NCBI GenBank assembly: GCA_000964245.1 | Contig: LANB01000001.1 | Span: forward strand, 3,165,501 to 3,229,500 | Source of the DNA: Cellvibrionaceae bacterium 1162T.S.0a.05 | GTDB taxonomy: Bacteria > Pseudomonadota > Gammaproteobacteria > Pseudomonadales > Cellvibrionaceae | Length of the DNA: 64,000 nt | Direction: 5' to 3' | Shown here: one piece after another, positions 19,501 to 27,172 of the stretch | Layout of the letters: each line of letters opens with the position of its first letter | Numbering within the stretch: the first letter of the stretch is position 1 | Program-made: the position numbers and the translations under genes | The notes under the pieces: generated by a model | Database searches by the model: none | What the model saw: only the letters and a program-made list of their open reading frames with translations | Told to the model about the DNA's origin: nothing

Positions 19501-20054
19501 AGCAATACCCACAGTGGTTGCGTCCACAATTGAAATTGACTGATCAGGGTAATACCGTGAGTGACAATAGGTAAAATAATGACCGAACAAATGATATAAC
19601 CGAGGGCCAATGGAATATCGAACATTAACTCCAGAACCATTGCCATAATGGCGGCTTCCAACGCGAAAAAAATAAACGTAAATGAAGCGTAAATCAGGGA
19701 GGTGACTGTCGAACCGATATAACCAAATCCGGCGCCGCGCGTCAGTAGATCGATATCGACACCGTAGGTTGCCGCGTAATAACAAATCGGTAAGCCCGCC
19801 AACAGAATCAACATACCCACAACACAGATTGCCAGCGAGGCGTTATCAAAACCAAAACTCAGGGTAATAGCACCACCGATAGCTTCAAGTGCAAGAAAGG
19901 AAATTGCCCCCAAGGCCGTATTGGCTACACGGAAGAGGGACCACTTACGTGCGCTTTTGGCGGTAAAGCGCAGGGCATAGTCTTCCAGAGTCTGGTTGTT
20001 CACCCATTGGTTGTAGTTTCGTCGAACTCTAAAAATCTTTTGGGTGGCATTCAT
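16542..20054 (-). CDS. NCS1 permease-like / hybrid sensor histidine kinase fusion
   Basis: A 1170-residue fusion. Residues about 25-510 are a 12-helix transporter of the NCS1 (purine/cytosine/allantoin permease) type. Then comes a cysteine-rich segment of about 50 residues (CVCCICQ, WCPAYDGSICSLCCSL, CQDSC), likely metal-binding. Two further membrane helices (about 590-660) precede a kinase core: phospho-His in GISHELRTPLNSILGY, ATP-binding LINLLSNAIKF, DSGVGIPPDELERVF and GTGLGLTITRLL. A receiver domain (IMVVDDEATHRG; Asp in DIFLLDISMPDMDG) follows, then a C-terminal extension of about 100 residues. Transporter-kinase fusions such as CbrA are known for sensing nutrients; the ligand here is unknown, with urea, formamide or a nucleobase suggested by context. 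It is divergent from urtA and shares an operon with the LuxR regulator. Confidence 0.87.
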   Translation of the reverse strand: MNATQKIFRVRRNYNQWVNNQTLEDYALRFTAKSARKWSLFRVANTALGAISFLALEAIGGAITLSFGFDNASLAICVVGMLILLAGLPICYYAATYGVDIDLLTRGAGFGYIGSTVTSLIYASFTFIFFALEAAIMAMVLELMFDIPLALGYIICSVIILPIVTHGITLISQFQLWTQPLWVLLQILPFAWLFTHEWTLVTEWLAFGGEAPGAAATADAFGEHALQNEILNTEASGQGISLIYFGAASAVLFSLIAQIGEQVDFLRFLPEKNKHNTLRWWTALLCAGPGWIIIGVLKLFAGSLLAYVALQNGVSTEQASDPARMYTTAYMYIFQQPQVALALAGIFVIVSQLKINVTNAYAGSIAWSNFFSRLTHSHPGRVVWLVFNVVIALLLMELGVYQAFEDTLGVYAIVAVAWVGALVADLVINKPLGLSPRYIEFRRAYLHDINPVGVGAMVLGCAAGFISYLGYFGEGGKALAHFITLGIAFMLVPTIAILLPKQFYLARSASEIASFEHSHHPEPKIVANEQGECVCCICQNAYEVEDMAWCPAYDGSICSLCCSLDSRCQDSCKSVKKLNEYLIDFLKVFLPANTSNKLTSRFVHFSVLLIIVGTITAVLLSLVYSNATTGTPETDALLESTLWKVFSVLMIIAGVIVWLFILAHESKIVAQEESRRQNALFMDEIKAHIQTDRELQKAKEKAEAANNAKSRYLTGISHELRTPLNSILGYAQLLENDIDIPEEKREKLSVIRRSGEHLTDLIEGLLDISKIEAGRLDIHQDFVRIKSLLDQLVYMFRLQAEEKGLEFSYRCLSALPEFVRTDEKRLRQILINLLSNAIKFTERGRVEFSIRYRNHVAEILIRDSGVGIPPDELERVFLPFERVRRPGMPLVSGTGLGLTITRLLTELLGGDISVENNKDGGVTFKVLIMLARVTLSDAELPDQNKRIYGYDGRRRTIMVVDDEATHRGLISDLLSPLGFSVLEAPDAANCLEACEDYYPDIFLLDISMPDMDGTELARTLREKGCDKPIVMVSALASANLTSADNQYDETEKQIFYDDYLVKPVKQSSLLDKLGSLLQLNWVHEPLDKGHADTPALNEENYTFHQDEIPNKDVLKNLIELAEIGHLSGLKRKISQLAQSGEAGPGFTETLNAMVRNMQFKKIIQVLGDEH

Positions 20055-20530
20055 AAATCAACTAATTGCATTGTGTTTGTGGGGTTAATTATTGCCTGGT
20101 GCACTTAATGCCCATTTTTAAAGCAGAGTGCGCGATCAATTGCACCAGTTGGATACATCAACCCCGCAACGTTGCGCGTTTTTTGTAACCTTCCTGAGGC
20201 TGCAGCTCTTCCGTGTTTCCGTTATCCATGTCTCCCTTTCGTAAGGCTTTCCATCCCGGCAAATGCAATTGAAGCTATCGCTCAAGCCAAATACATACCA
20301 GACCCAATTTAAAGCTTAAAAATATTCGAAAAATGTGACATACCGGCGAAAAGTCTCGCGCGACCATAACATTCGTGGGGTTCCACCGGTATGCGTCAAA
20401 TGACGTAGACGCTTGCGTATATCGCCGAATGTTATTTCCGCCTGGTACTCGGGATACTAGATGTGAAAGCCACCACAGTAGCGGCGCGCTCCTTCAGCGC
20501 TTCTTCACATCTATTCAGAGAGGACTAGAC
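20055..20530. promoter_or_regulatory. Divergent regulatory region between the permease-kinase and urtA
   Basis: 476 bp without a gene. It contains an 8-bp inverted repeat CTGGTGCA (20096-20103) / TGCACCAG (20141-20148) close to the kinase gene, a possible operator. Nearer to urtA it contains interleaved inverted repeats and a stem-loop (listed separately). I could not find a convincing sigma-54 (GG-N10-GC type) or strong sigma-70 promoter by eye. Confidence 0.5.
20339..20512 (+). ncRNA. Candidate structured leader of urtA (pseudoknot-like repeats plus stem-loop)
   Basis: CATACCGG (20339-20346) pairs with CCGGTATG (20386-20393), and ATAACATTCG (20366-20375) pairs with CGAATGTTAT (20426-20435). 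The arms alternate A-B-A'-B', the topology of a pseudoknot. A third pair, AGATGTGAA (20459-20467) and TTCACATCT (20504-20512), encloses a small GCGCT/AGCGC hairpin and ends 18 bases before the urtA ATG. All pairs are perfect. They could equally be DNA operator repeats. I do not recognise a known riboswitch class. Confidence 0.4.
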
Positions 20531-21796
20531 ATGCACATAAGCCCGACGATTAAAAAGACACTGCGCGTAAGCAAAACGTGTTTTTTGAGAAAACTGGTCA
20601 TTGCAAGTATTGCAGTACTTGGCTACCACCACGGCGCGCTCGCCGCACCGTCCACTGCGGAAGTCAACACAACCGGACTGGCGGTCACTGACGATACCGT
20701 CAAGGTGGGAATCTTACATTCTGTTACCGGAACGATGGCAATCAGTGAGACCGGCTCAGTACAAGCAGAAAAACTTGCAATAAAACAAATTAATGAAATG
20801 GGCGGCGTACTCGGCCGAAAAATTGAATACATCCAGGAAGACGGCGCCAGTGACTGGCCGACGTTTGCGGAAAAATCCAGAAAATTGTTGGTGAACGATA
20901 AAGTCGCTGCAGTTTTTGGTTGTTGGACTTCGGCATCACGTAAGGCGGTATTGCCGGTTTTTGAACAGTACAACGGTATGTTGTACTACCCGACTTTCTA
21001 TGAGGGGCTCGAGCAATCGCCGAACGTTATTTACACCGGTCAGGAAGCCACGCAACAAATTATTGCGGGTATCGACTGGGTTGTAAAAGAGAAAGGGGCA
21101 AAGAAATTCTTTTTGCTCGGGTCGGACTATATCTGGCCGCGCACCTCTAACAAAATTGCGCGCAAACATATCGAAAAGTTGGGTCTGAAAGTGGTCGGTG
21201 AAGAATACTATCCACTGGGGCATACCCAATTCAATTCTGTGATCAATAAAATTAAATTGAAAAAACCGGACGTGATCTACGCCATCGTCGTAGGCGGATC
21301 TAACGTGGCCTTCTATAAGCAACTCAAGGCCGCCGGTATCGATATGACCAAAGAAAAACCCGTACTGCTCACCATTTCTGTTACTGAAGACGAAATCCGC
21401 GGTATTGGTGGCGAAAATATTGATGGGGCCTATGCCGCGATGAAATATTTTCAAAGTCTCGACAACCCCAACAATGCGGAGTTCGTGAAAAATTTTAAAG
21501 CCATGTGGGGCGATGACATTGTCATCGGTGACGTGACGCAAGCGGCATACCTCGGCCCCTGGCTGTGGAAAGCGGCGGTCGAAAAAGCCGGCTCGTTTGA
21601 TATCGACAAGATCAAGGAAGCCTCTCCTGGTATTGAACTGACGACTGCGCCCGAAGGCTATGTGCGTGTTCACGAAAATCATCACCTCTGGTCAAAAACC
21701 CGGATTGGTTTGGCGAAAAAGGATGGTCAGTATCAAGTGATCTACGAAACCGAAGAACTTATGGAGCCCGATCCATTCCCGGAAGGCTATCAATAA
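20531..21796 (+). CDS. urtA: Urea/short-amide ABC transporter substrate-binding protein UrtA
   Basis: Periplasmic binding protein of the UrtABCDE system. The ATG at 20531 follows GAGAGGAC and starts a basic, hydrophobic signal peptide (LRKLVIASIAVLGYHHGALAAP); the longer upstream frame lacks family character. The 421-residue product has the family N-terminus VKVGILHSVTGTMAISE and YYPTFYEGLEQSPNVIYTGQEATQQ, very close to UrtA/FmdD proteins. A terminator-like hairpin separates it from urtB, which would make the binding protein the most expressed product. Confidence 0.94.
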   Translation: MHISPTIKKTLRVSKTCFLRKLVIASIAVLGYHHGALAAPSTAEVNTTGLAVTDDTVKVGILHSVTGTMAISETGSVQAEKLAIKQINEMGGVLGRKIEYIQEDGASDWPTFAEKSRKLLVNDKVAAVFGCWTSASRKAVLPVFEQYNGMLYYPTFYEGLEQSPNVIYTGQEATQQIIAGIDWVVKEKGAKKFFLLGSDYIWPRTSNKIARKHIEKLGLKVVGEEYYPLGHTQFNSVINKIKLKKPDVIYAIVVGGSNVAFYKQLKAAGIDMTKEKPVLLTISVTEDEIRGIGGENIDGAYAAMKYFQSLDNPNNAEFVKNFKAMWGDDIVIGDVTQAAYLGPWLWKAAVEKAGSFDIDKIKEASPGIELTTAPEGYVRVHENHHLWSKTRIGLAKKDGQYQVIYETEELMEPDPFPEGYQ

Positions 21797-21805
21797 GTAC
21801 CCCTT

Positions 21806-21832
21806 GGGGCTTGCGAGGCAAGCCCCCTTTTT
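21806..21832 (+). terminator. Intrinsic terminator/attenuator between urtA and urtB
   Basis: GGGGCTTGC (21806-21814), loop GAG, GCAAGCCCC (21818-21826), then C and five T. It lies ten bases after the urtA stop codon. Partial termination would give more binding protein than membrane and ATPase subunits, as is common in ABC import operons. Confidence 0.85.
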
Positions 21833-21877
21833 GCGCGCGTGATTTCTTTGATGTAACAAAAATTTGAGGAGCGAGTT

Positions 21878-22804
21878 ATGTTCGCTGACTATACGACAAC
21901 AGAGCTGGTATCGATTTTTGCGATGCAAGGGTTTGCCGGATTAATACTCTTTTCGGTATTTGTTTTAATGGCGCTCGGTCTTGCCATCATCTTTGGGCAG
22001 ATGGGTGTTATTAATATGGCGCATGGCGAGTTTATGATTCTCGGTGCGTATATCACGTACATCATTTCCAATTTATTTTCTTCGTATTTACCCGGTTTAT
22101 TCGACCTCTATTTTTTTCTTGCCATGATCGTTGCATTTTTTGCGACGGCGGCACTCGGGGCCTTGGTAGAGTGGGGGATGATTCGCCATCTTTATCGGCG
22201 TCCGCTCGACACCTTGTTAGCCACCTGGGGCCTCAGTTTAATTCTCCAGCAAATTTACCGTTCCGTTTTTGGCGCACGTGAAGTTGGGGTGAGCTTACCG
22301 GATTGGTTGATGGGCTCGGTTCCCTTGTCGGACATGATTGAAATTCCAATCAATGGGCTCTTCGTCATGGGGCTGACAATTATTATTTCGGTTTCTATTT
22401 ATCTTCTGATGTTTCGCTCGCGCTGGGGTAGCCAGGTACGTGCAGTTGTGCAAAACCGCCCCATGGCGGCAGCGGTAGGCATCAATACAGAAAAAACGGA
22501 TCGACGCACCTTCGCACTTGGTTGCGGTATCGCCGGTATTGCCGGTAGCGCGTTCACCATGATCGGCTCAACTGGCCCGACCGCCGGGCAACTCTATATC
22601 GTGGATACCTTCCTGGTTGTTGTTTTTGGCGGGGCACAAAGTTTGGTGGGCACCATCGCTTCGGCGTTCACGATTTCGCAATCGCAGTCAACAATGGAAT
22701 TTTTCCTCAGCGGCTCCATGGCGAAAGTGCTTACTTTATTGGTTGTTGTTGGCATTTTAATGCTCAGACCACAAGGTTTGTTTGCATTGAAAATGCGACA
22801 TTAA
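21878..22804 (+). CDS. urtB: Urea ABC transporter permease UrtB
   Basis: Inner-membrane permease of the LivH type, 308 residues with about eight membrane segments. Family blocks include LGLAIIFGQMGVINMAHGEFMILGAY near the N-terminus, LYRRPLDTLLATWGLSLILQQ and VVVFGGAQSLVGTIASAF. The ATG follows TTTGAGGAGCGAGTT. It forms the channel with UrtC, whose gene begins 13 bp downstream. Confidence 0.94.
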   Translation: MFADYTTTELVSIFAMQGFAGLILFSVFVLMALGLAIIFGQMGVINMAHGEFMILGAYITYIISNLFSSYLPGLFDLYFFLAMIVAFFATAALGALVEWGMIRHLYRRPLDTLLATWGLSLILQQIYRSVFGAREVGVSLPDWLMGSVPLSDMIEIPINGLFVMGLTIIISVSIYLLMFRSRWGSQVRAVVQNRPMAAAVGINTEKTDRRTFALGCGIAGIAGSAFTMIGSTGPTAGQLYIVDTFLVVVFGGAQSLVGTIASAFTISQSQSTMEFFLSGSMAKVLTLLVVVGILMLRPQGLFALKMRH

Positions 22805-22817
22805 GAGGAGCGTTATT

Positions 22818-23996
22818 ATGTCCAGAGTTGAAATTCGTAGTTATTTTCCAAAAAGTGATCTAGTTAATTTCGCAGTCCTGGCCTGTTTAATTCTGATTGT
22901 GCTTCCTCTTTCGATGGATATTTTCAGATTGAATCTGGTAGGTAAATATCTCACCTATGCCTTCGTGGCGCTCGGCCTGGTTTTATGTTGGGGTTACGGC
23001 GGTATTCTCAGTTTGGGGCAAGGGATATTTTTTGGTCTCGGCGGCTACTGCATGGCGATGTTCCTGAAGCTGGAAGCCTCTGACCCCGAGAGCACAAAAA
23101 TTCAATCCACACCGGGTATTCCGGATTTTATGGATTGGAATCAGCTTACCGAATTGCCCTGGTTTTGGGAGCCCTTCTACAGCTTGCCCTTCACGATTAT
23201 TGCGGTATTGATTGTGCCGACAATATTTGCCTACATCATCGGTGTAGCGATGTTCAAACGGCGTGTGGGTGGTGTGTACTTCGCCATTATCACGCAGGCT
23301 GTGGCGTCAATTCTGACCATTCTTATTATTGGCCAGCAAGGTTACACCGGCGGCGTGAATGGTATTACGGATCTTCGCACTTTATTGGGCTGGGATATTC
23401 GTACCGACTCTGCAAAATATTTCCTGTATTACCTCAATGCCATTTTACTTTTTGCCTGCCTTTTCTTTGCGCAATGGGTACGTAAAAGCAAGTTGGGTCG
23501 TATTCTACTCGCAATGCGTGAGCGAGAAGATCGTGTTCGTTTCAGCGGTTACGATGTCTCCAATTTTAAAATATTTGTGTTTTGTCTCGGTGCCGCATTC
23601 TCGGCCATCGGCGGTGCCATGTTTACCTTACAAGTTGGATTTATGTCGCCATCCTTTGTCGGCATTGTGCCTTCAATCGAAATGGTGATCTTCTGTGCTG
23701 TGGGCGGTCGGATGTCAATCTTCGGCGCAATCTACGGCACGCTGTTGGTCAACTGGGCCAAGACAACGTTCTCTGAATCCTTTCCTGAGCTCTGGTTATT
23801 TGCGATGGGGGCACTCTTTATCGGTGTCGTGATGGCCTTCCCTGGTGGTCTTGCGGGTTTATATACCGACAAGGTGCTGCCTTTTTGTAAAAAATTCATT
23901 CAGAAAACCAGAAGTGGCAAAAAGCCGCAACAAATAAAAGTAGGCCCCCCAAAGAATGACGAACTCGCAAGCCCTGATCTTGCAGCGGTAAAGTAG
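22818..23996 (+). CDS. urtC: Urea ABC transporter permease UrtC
   Basis: Second permease, LivM type, 392 residues. The block WGYGGILSLGQGIFFGLGGYCMAMFL and GRILLAMREREDRVRFSGYD identify the family. The C-terminus is a basic cytoplasmic tail of about 30 residues (KKPQQIKVG). Ten bases separate it from urtD. Confidence 0.94.
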   Translation: MSRVEIRSYFPKSDLVNFAVLACLILIVLPLSMDIFRLNLVGKYLTYAFVALGLVLCWGYGGILSLGQGIFFGLGGYCMAMFLKLEASDPESTKIQSTPGIPDFMDWNQLTELPWFWEPFYSLPFTIIAVLIVPTIFAYIIGVAMFKRRVGGVYFAIITQAVASILTILIIGQQGYTGGVNGITDLRTLLGWDIRTDSAKYFLYYLNAILLFACLFFAQWVRKSKLGRILLAMREREDRVRFSGYDVSNFKIFVFCLGAAFSAIGGAMFTLQVGFMSPSFVGIVPSIEMVIFCAVGGRMSIFGAIYGTLLVNWAKTTFSESFPELWLFAMGALFIGVVMAFPGGLAGLYTDKVLPFCKKFIQKTRSGKKPQQIKVGPPKNDELASPDLAAVK

Positions 23997-24006
23997 GAGA
24001 GACTGT

Positions 24007-24753
24007 ATGGTTACGCAAAAAGATTTTGTTCTTGCAGTTGAAGGTTTGACTGTGTCCTTTGATGGCTTCAAAGCCGTGAATGATCTGTCCTTTTATGTGG
24101 AAGAAGGAGAAATTCGCGTGATTATCGGCCCCAATGGCGCAGGTAAAACGACCGTACTTGACTTGATTTGCGGTAAGACGCGCTCTACCGAAGGGTCGAT
24201 TAAATTTCGCGGCAAAGAACTCACCAAAATGTCTGAACCCGCAATCGTGCACAGCGGTATCGGTCGCAAATTTCAAAACCCCTCGATTTACGAAGAGCTG
24301 ACCGTTTTCGAAAACCTGGAAATTTCATTCCCGCGTGGGCACAGCGTGTTTGGTGCCCTTGCCTTTAAACGCTCAGCAGAAGTGATTGCGGCTGTTGAAG
24401 AAGTTGCCGATGAGATTTTTCTAAGTGAGCACCTGGGAAAAACTGCAGGTTTGCTCAGTCATGGGCAAAAACAGTGGCTGGAAATTGGCATGTTGCTTAT
24501 TCAAAAGCCGGACTTGTTAATGCTCGATGAACCGGTAGCGGGGATGTCGGTGGCGGAGCGTAAAAAGACCGCTGAGTTACTAAACAAAATTACCCAAAAT
24601 CGCTCTGTGCTGGTGATCGAGCACGATATGCAGTTTGTGGAGGATATCGCTCACCGTGTCACCGTGATGCATCAAGGCAAGGTGTTGTCAGAAGGTTCTA
24701 TGGACTTTGTAAAAAATGATCCAAAGGTGGTGGAAGTCTATCTGGGGCATTAA
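24007..24753 (+). CDS. urtD: Urea ABC transporter ATP-binding protein UrtD
   Basis: LivG-type ATPase, 248 residues, cytoplasmic. Walker A is GPNGAGKTT, the signature region is LLSHGQKQWLEIGMLL (variant of LSGGQ, normal for UrtD), and Walker B is PDLLMLDEPVAGM. The family block VIIGPNGAGKTTVLDLICGKT matches UrtD. An 80-bp gap precedes urtE. Confidence 0.94.
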   Translation: MVTQKDFVLAVEGLTVSFDGFKAVNDLSFYVEEGEIRVIIGPNGAGKTTVLDLICGKTRSTEGSIKFRGKELTKMSEPAIVHSGIGRKFQNPSIYEELTVFENLEISFPRGHSVFGALAFKRSAEVIAAVEEVADEIFLSEHLGKTAGLLSHGQKQWLEIGMLLIQKPDLLMLDEPVAGMSVAERKKTAELLNKITQNRSVLVIEHDMQFVEDIAHRVTVMHQGKVLSEGSMDFVKNDPKVVEVYLGH

Positions 24754-24833
24754 GTGGTTTTAACTGTGTTCGCCAGGAGAAGAAACCGTAAAGAACTTTA
24801 ATGTAGAACGTCGTTTAGAAAGAGGCAAAGACT

Positions 24834-25523
24834 ATGTTGGCAGTATCGGATTATCACGTGGCTTATGGCCAGAGCGAAGTGATACATAACATGAACTTCG
24901 AACTCAAGAAAAATGAAATCGTCGCCGTTGTTGGGCGCAACGGCATGGGGAAAAGCACGTTAATGAAATCGCTGATTGGAGTGATTCCCGGGAAAAGCGG
25001 CAAGGTGTTATTGGATGGTAGAGATATCAGTGGGCTTAAAAGTTTTCAGCGGGTGGAAAGTGGTTTGGCTTATGTGCCCCAAGGCAGAATGATTTTTTCC
25101 ACGATGACCGTAAAGGAAAATATTGAAACAGGCCTGACCACGGTAAAAGAAAAAAAGATTCCTGAAAATCTCTATGAAATGTTTCCAGTATTGAAAGAAA
25201 TGAAAAGCCGACGCGGAGGAAACTTGTCAGGAGGCCAGCAACAACAACTCGCGATTGCCAGGGCATTGGCAAGTCAGCCTGATGTGTTGTTACTGGATGA
25301 ACCAACCGAAGGTATCCAGCCTTCGATTATTCGCGAAATGGCTCAGACTCTGAAAACCATTCGCGATCAAATCGGTTTGTCCATCATGGTGTCGGAACAA
25401 GTCTTGAGTTTTGCATTGGATATTGCTGACAGGATTCTGGTAATTGAAAAAGGGGAGATTGTTCATAACGCATTGCGCGAATCTGTAGACGAGAAAAAAA
25501 TTGCAGCTTATTTGTCTGTATAA
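24834..25523 (+). CDS. urtE: Urea ABC transporter ATP-binding protein UrtE
   Basis: LivF-type ATPase, 229 residues. Walker A is GRNGMGKST, signature NLSGGQQQQLAIARAL, Walker B VLLLDEPTEGIQPS. The end of the transporter set; formamidase follows after 38 bp on the same strand. Confidence 0.95.
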   Translation: MLAVSDYHVAYGQSEVIHNMNFELKKNEIVAVVGRNGMGKSTLMKSLIGVIPGKSGKVLLDGRDISGLKSFQRVESGLAYVPQGRMIFSTMTVKENIETGLTTVKEKKIPENLYEMFPVLKEMKSRRGGNLSGGQQQQLAIARALASQPDVLLLDEPTEGIQPSIIREMAQTLKTIRDQIGLSIMVSEQVLSFALDIADRILVIEKGEIVHNALRESVDEKKIAAYLSV

Positions 25524-25561
25524 CTTATTTTTATGCATAACATTAATTTCAGGAGACTGAC

Positions 25562-26794
25562 ATGACTGAAACGATTATCAAAATTAATCTATCTGAATCA
25601 CCTTACGATAACGATTGTATTCACAACCGGTGGCACCCGGATATTCCGATGGTCGCAACAGTAAAGCCCGGGGATGATTTTATCGTTGAATGTTACGATT
25701 GGACCGGCGGGCAAATTAAAGATGATGATGATGCGGCAGATGTTCGCGATGTCGATTTATCGCAAGTCCATTTTCTTTCTGGTCCTGTGGGGGTTGAAGG
25801 TGCAGAACCCGGTGATTTATTGGTTGTGGATATCCTTGATATCGGTGCTTTCCCTGAAAGCGAGTGGGGCTTTAACGGCTTTTTCTCGAAAAAGAATGGT
25901 GGCGGTTTCTTAACAGACCACTTTCCTGAAGCGCAAAAATCCATTTGGGATATTAACGGGATGTTTACCAAGTCGCGGCACGTGCCGGGCGTGGAATACG
26001 CGGGCCTGATTCATCCAGGCTTGATCGGCTGCTTGCCTTCCCAGGAAATGCTTGAAGAATGGAATACACGGGAAAAAGCACTTTACGATACCGAGCCCGA
26101 TCGCGTTCCCGCATTGGCAACCTTGCCATACGCAGATACCGCGCACATGGGGCGTATGAGTAAAGAGGATAGTGCAACGGCAGCCGCTGAGGCCGCGCGC
26201 ACGGTTCCGCCAAGAGAACACGGTGGTAATTGTGATATCAAGGATTTGTCGCGCGGTTCAAAAATTTATTTTCCGGTTTACGTCGAGGGTGGCGGCTTGT
26301 CAGTAGGCGACCTTCATTTTAGTCAGGGTGATGGTGAAATTACTTTTTGTGGTGCGATCGAAATGGCCGGTTGGATTCACATGCGTGTCAATTTGATCAA
26401 GGGGGGAATGAGCAAGTACGCCATTAAGAACCCCATATTTAAACCCAGTCCGATCACGCCCAAGTATGACGACTACTTGATTTTCGAAGGTATCTCGGTT
26501 GATGAAGGTGGCAAACAACATTACCTCGATGTGCATATTGCTTATCGGCAGGCCTGTTTGAATGCCATTGAATACCTCCATAAATTTGGTTACTCCAAAG
26601 CGCAAGCCTATGCCATTTTGGGAACGGCACCGGTTCAAGGTCATATCAGTGGTGTTGTTGATATTCCTAATGCCTGCGCAACCTTGTGGCTACCGACAGA
26701 TATTTTTGAATTTGATGTGCAGCCGGGTGCAGATGGTCCAACTAAAGAGTTGGATGGTTCGATAGATGTCCCACTGGCCCCTGATCTGGAGTAA
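25562..26794 (+). CDS. fmdA: Formamidase (FmdA/acetamidase family)
   Basis: Hydrolyses formamide to formate and ammonia in the cytoplasm. The 410-residue protein matches the usual length of FmdA and carries the family blocks NRWHPDIPMVATVKPGDDF near the N-terminus, GPVGVEGAEPGDLLVVDI, PREHGGNCDIKDL with its putative metal-binding His, and VGDLHFSQGDGEITFCGAIE. The coupling to urtABCDE, here as in Methylophilus and other bacteria, indicates import of short amides and urea followed by hydrolysis for nitrogen. No urease genes are in the window. Confidence 0.93.
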   Translation: MTETIIKINLSESPYDNDCIHNRWHPDIPMVATVKPGDDFIVECYDWTGGQIKDDDDAADVRDVDLSQVHFLSGPVGVEGAEPGDLLVVDILDIGAFPESEWGFNGFFSKKNGGGFLTDHFPEAQKSIWDINGMFTKSRHVPGVEYAGLIHPGLIGCLPSQEMLEEWNTREKALYDTEPDRVPALATLPYADTAHMGRMSKEDSATAAAEAARTVPPREHGGNCDIKDLSRGSKIYFPVYVEGGGLSVGDLHFSQGDGEITFCGAIEMAGWIHMRVNLIKGGMSKYAIKNPIFKPSPITPKYDDYLIFEGISVDEGGKQHYLDVHIAYRQACLNAIEYLHKFGYSKAQAYAILGTAPVQGHISGVVDIPNACATLWLPTDIFEFDVQPGADGPTKELDGSIDVPLAPDLE

Positions 26795-26799
26795 GAACG

Positions 26800-27153
26800 A
26801 TGCCTGTTTATGATTACAAATGTTTGGAGCACGGTTTATTTAATGACCTTGCCTCTATTGACGATGCTCACAAGCCTTGTGCGTGCCCCCAGTGTGGGGC
26901 ACTTAGCGGTCGTGTGATTATGCTGGCGCCCGAGTTTTTGGATATGGACCCACAAAAACGCAAGGCCCGGCAAACCAACGAACGTGCGCAACACGAACCT
27001 GTGGTTTCCTCATCCGCTCGGCGCGAAGAGGATGAGGATCATGCGCGCGGTTGTGGCTGTCAGGCAAACAAGGTGAGTAAATCGAAACTTTTTTACACTG
27101 CGCAGGGAGATAAAATGTTTCCATCCATGCGTCCGTGGATGATTAGTCATTAA
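26800..27153 (+). CDS. fmdB: FmdB-family zinc ribbon protein
   Basis: A 117-residue protein with an N-terminal zinc-ribbon (PVYDYKCLEHG, CACPQCG) as in the putative regulatory protein FmdB family. The rest is basic and hydrophilic with a second Cys pair (GCGCQ). It is encoded five bases after fmdA, so co-translated. FmdB was named as a possible regulator of formamidase; its biochemical role is not established. Confidence 0.85.
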   Translation: MPVYDYKCLEHGLFNDLASIDDAHKPCACPQCGALSGRVIMLAPEFLDMDPQKRKARQTNERAQHEPVVSSSARREEDEDHARGCGCQANKVSKSKLFYTAQGDKMFPSMRPWMISH

Positions 27154-27172
27154 AAACTGAAAAGGGAATAAA

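Noticed and set aside
20055-20530. Sigma-54 promoter upstream of urtA
   Set aside because: No GG-N10-GC element with good flanks could be found by eye.
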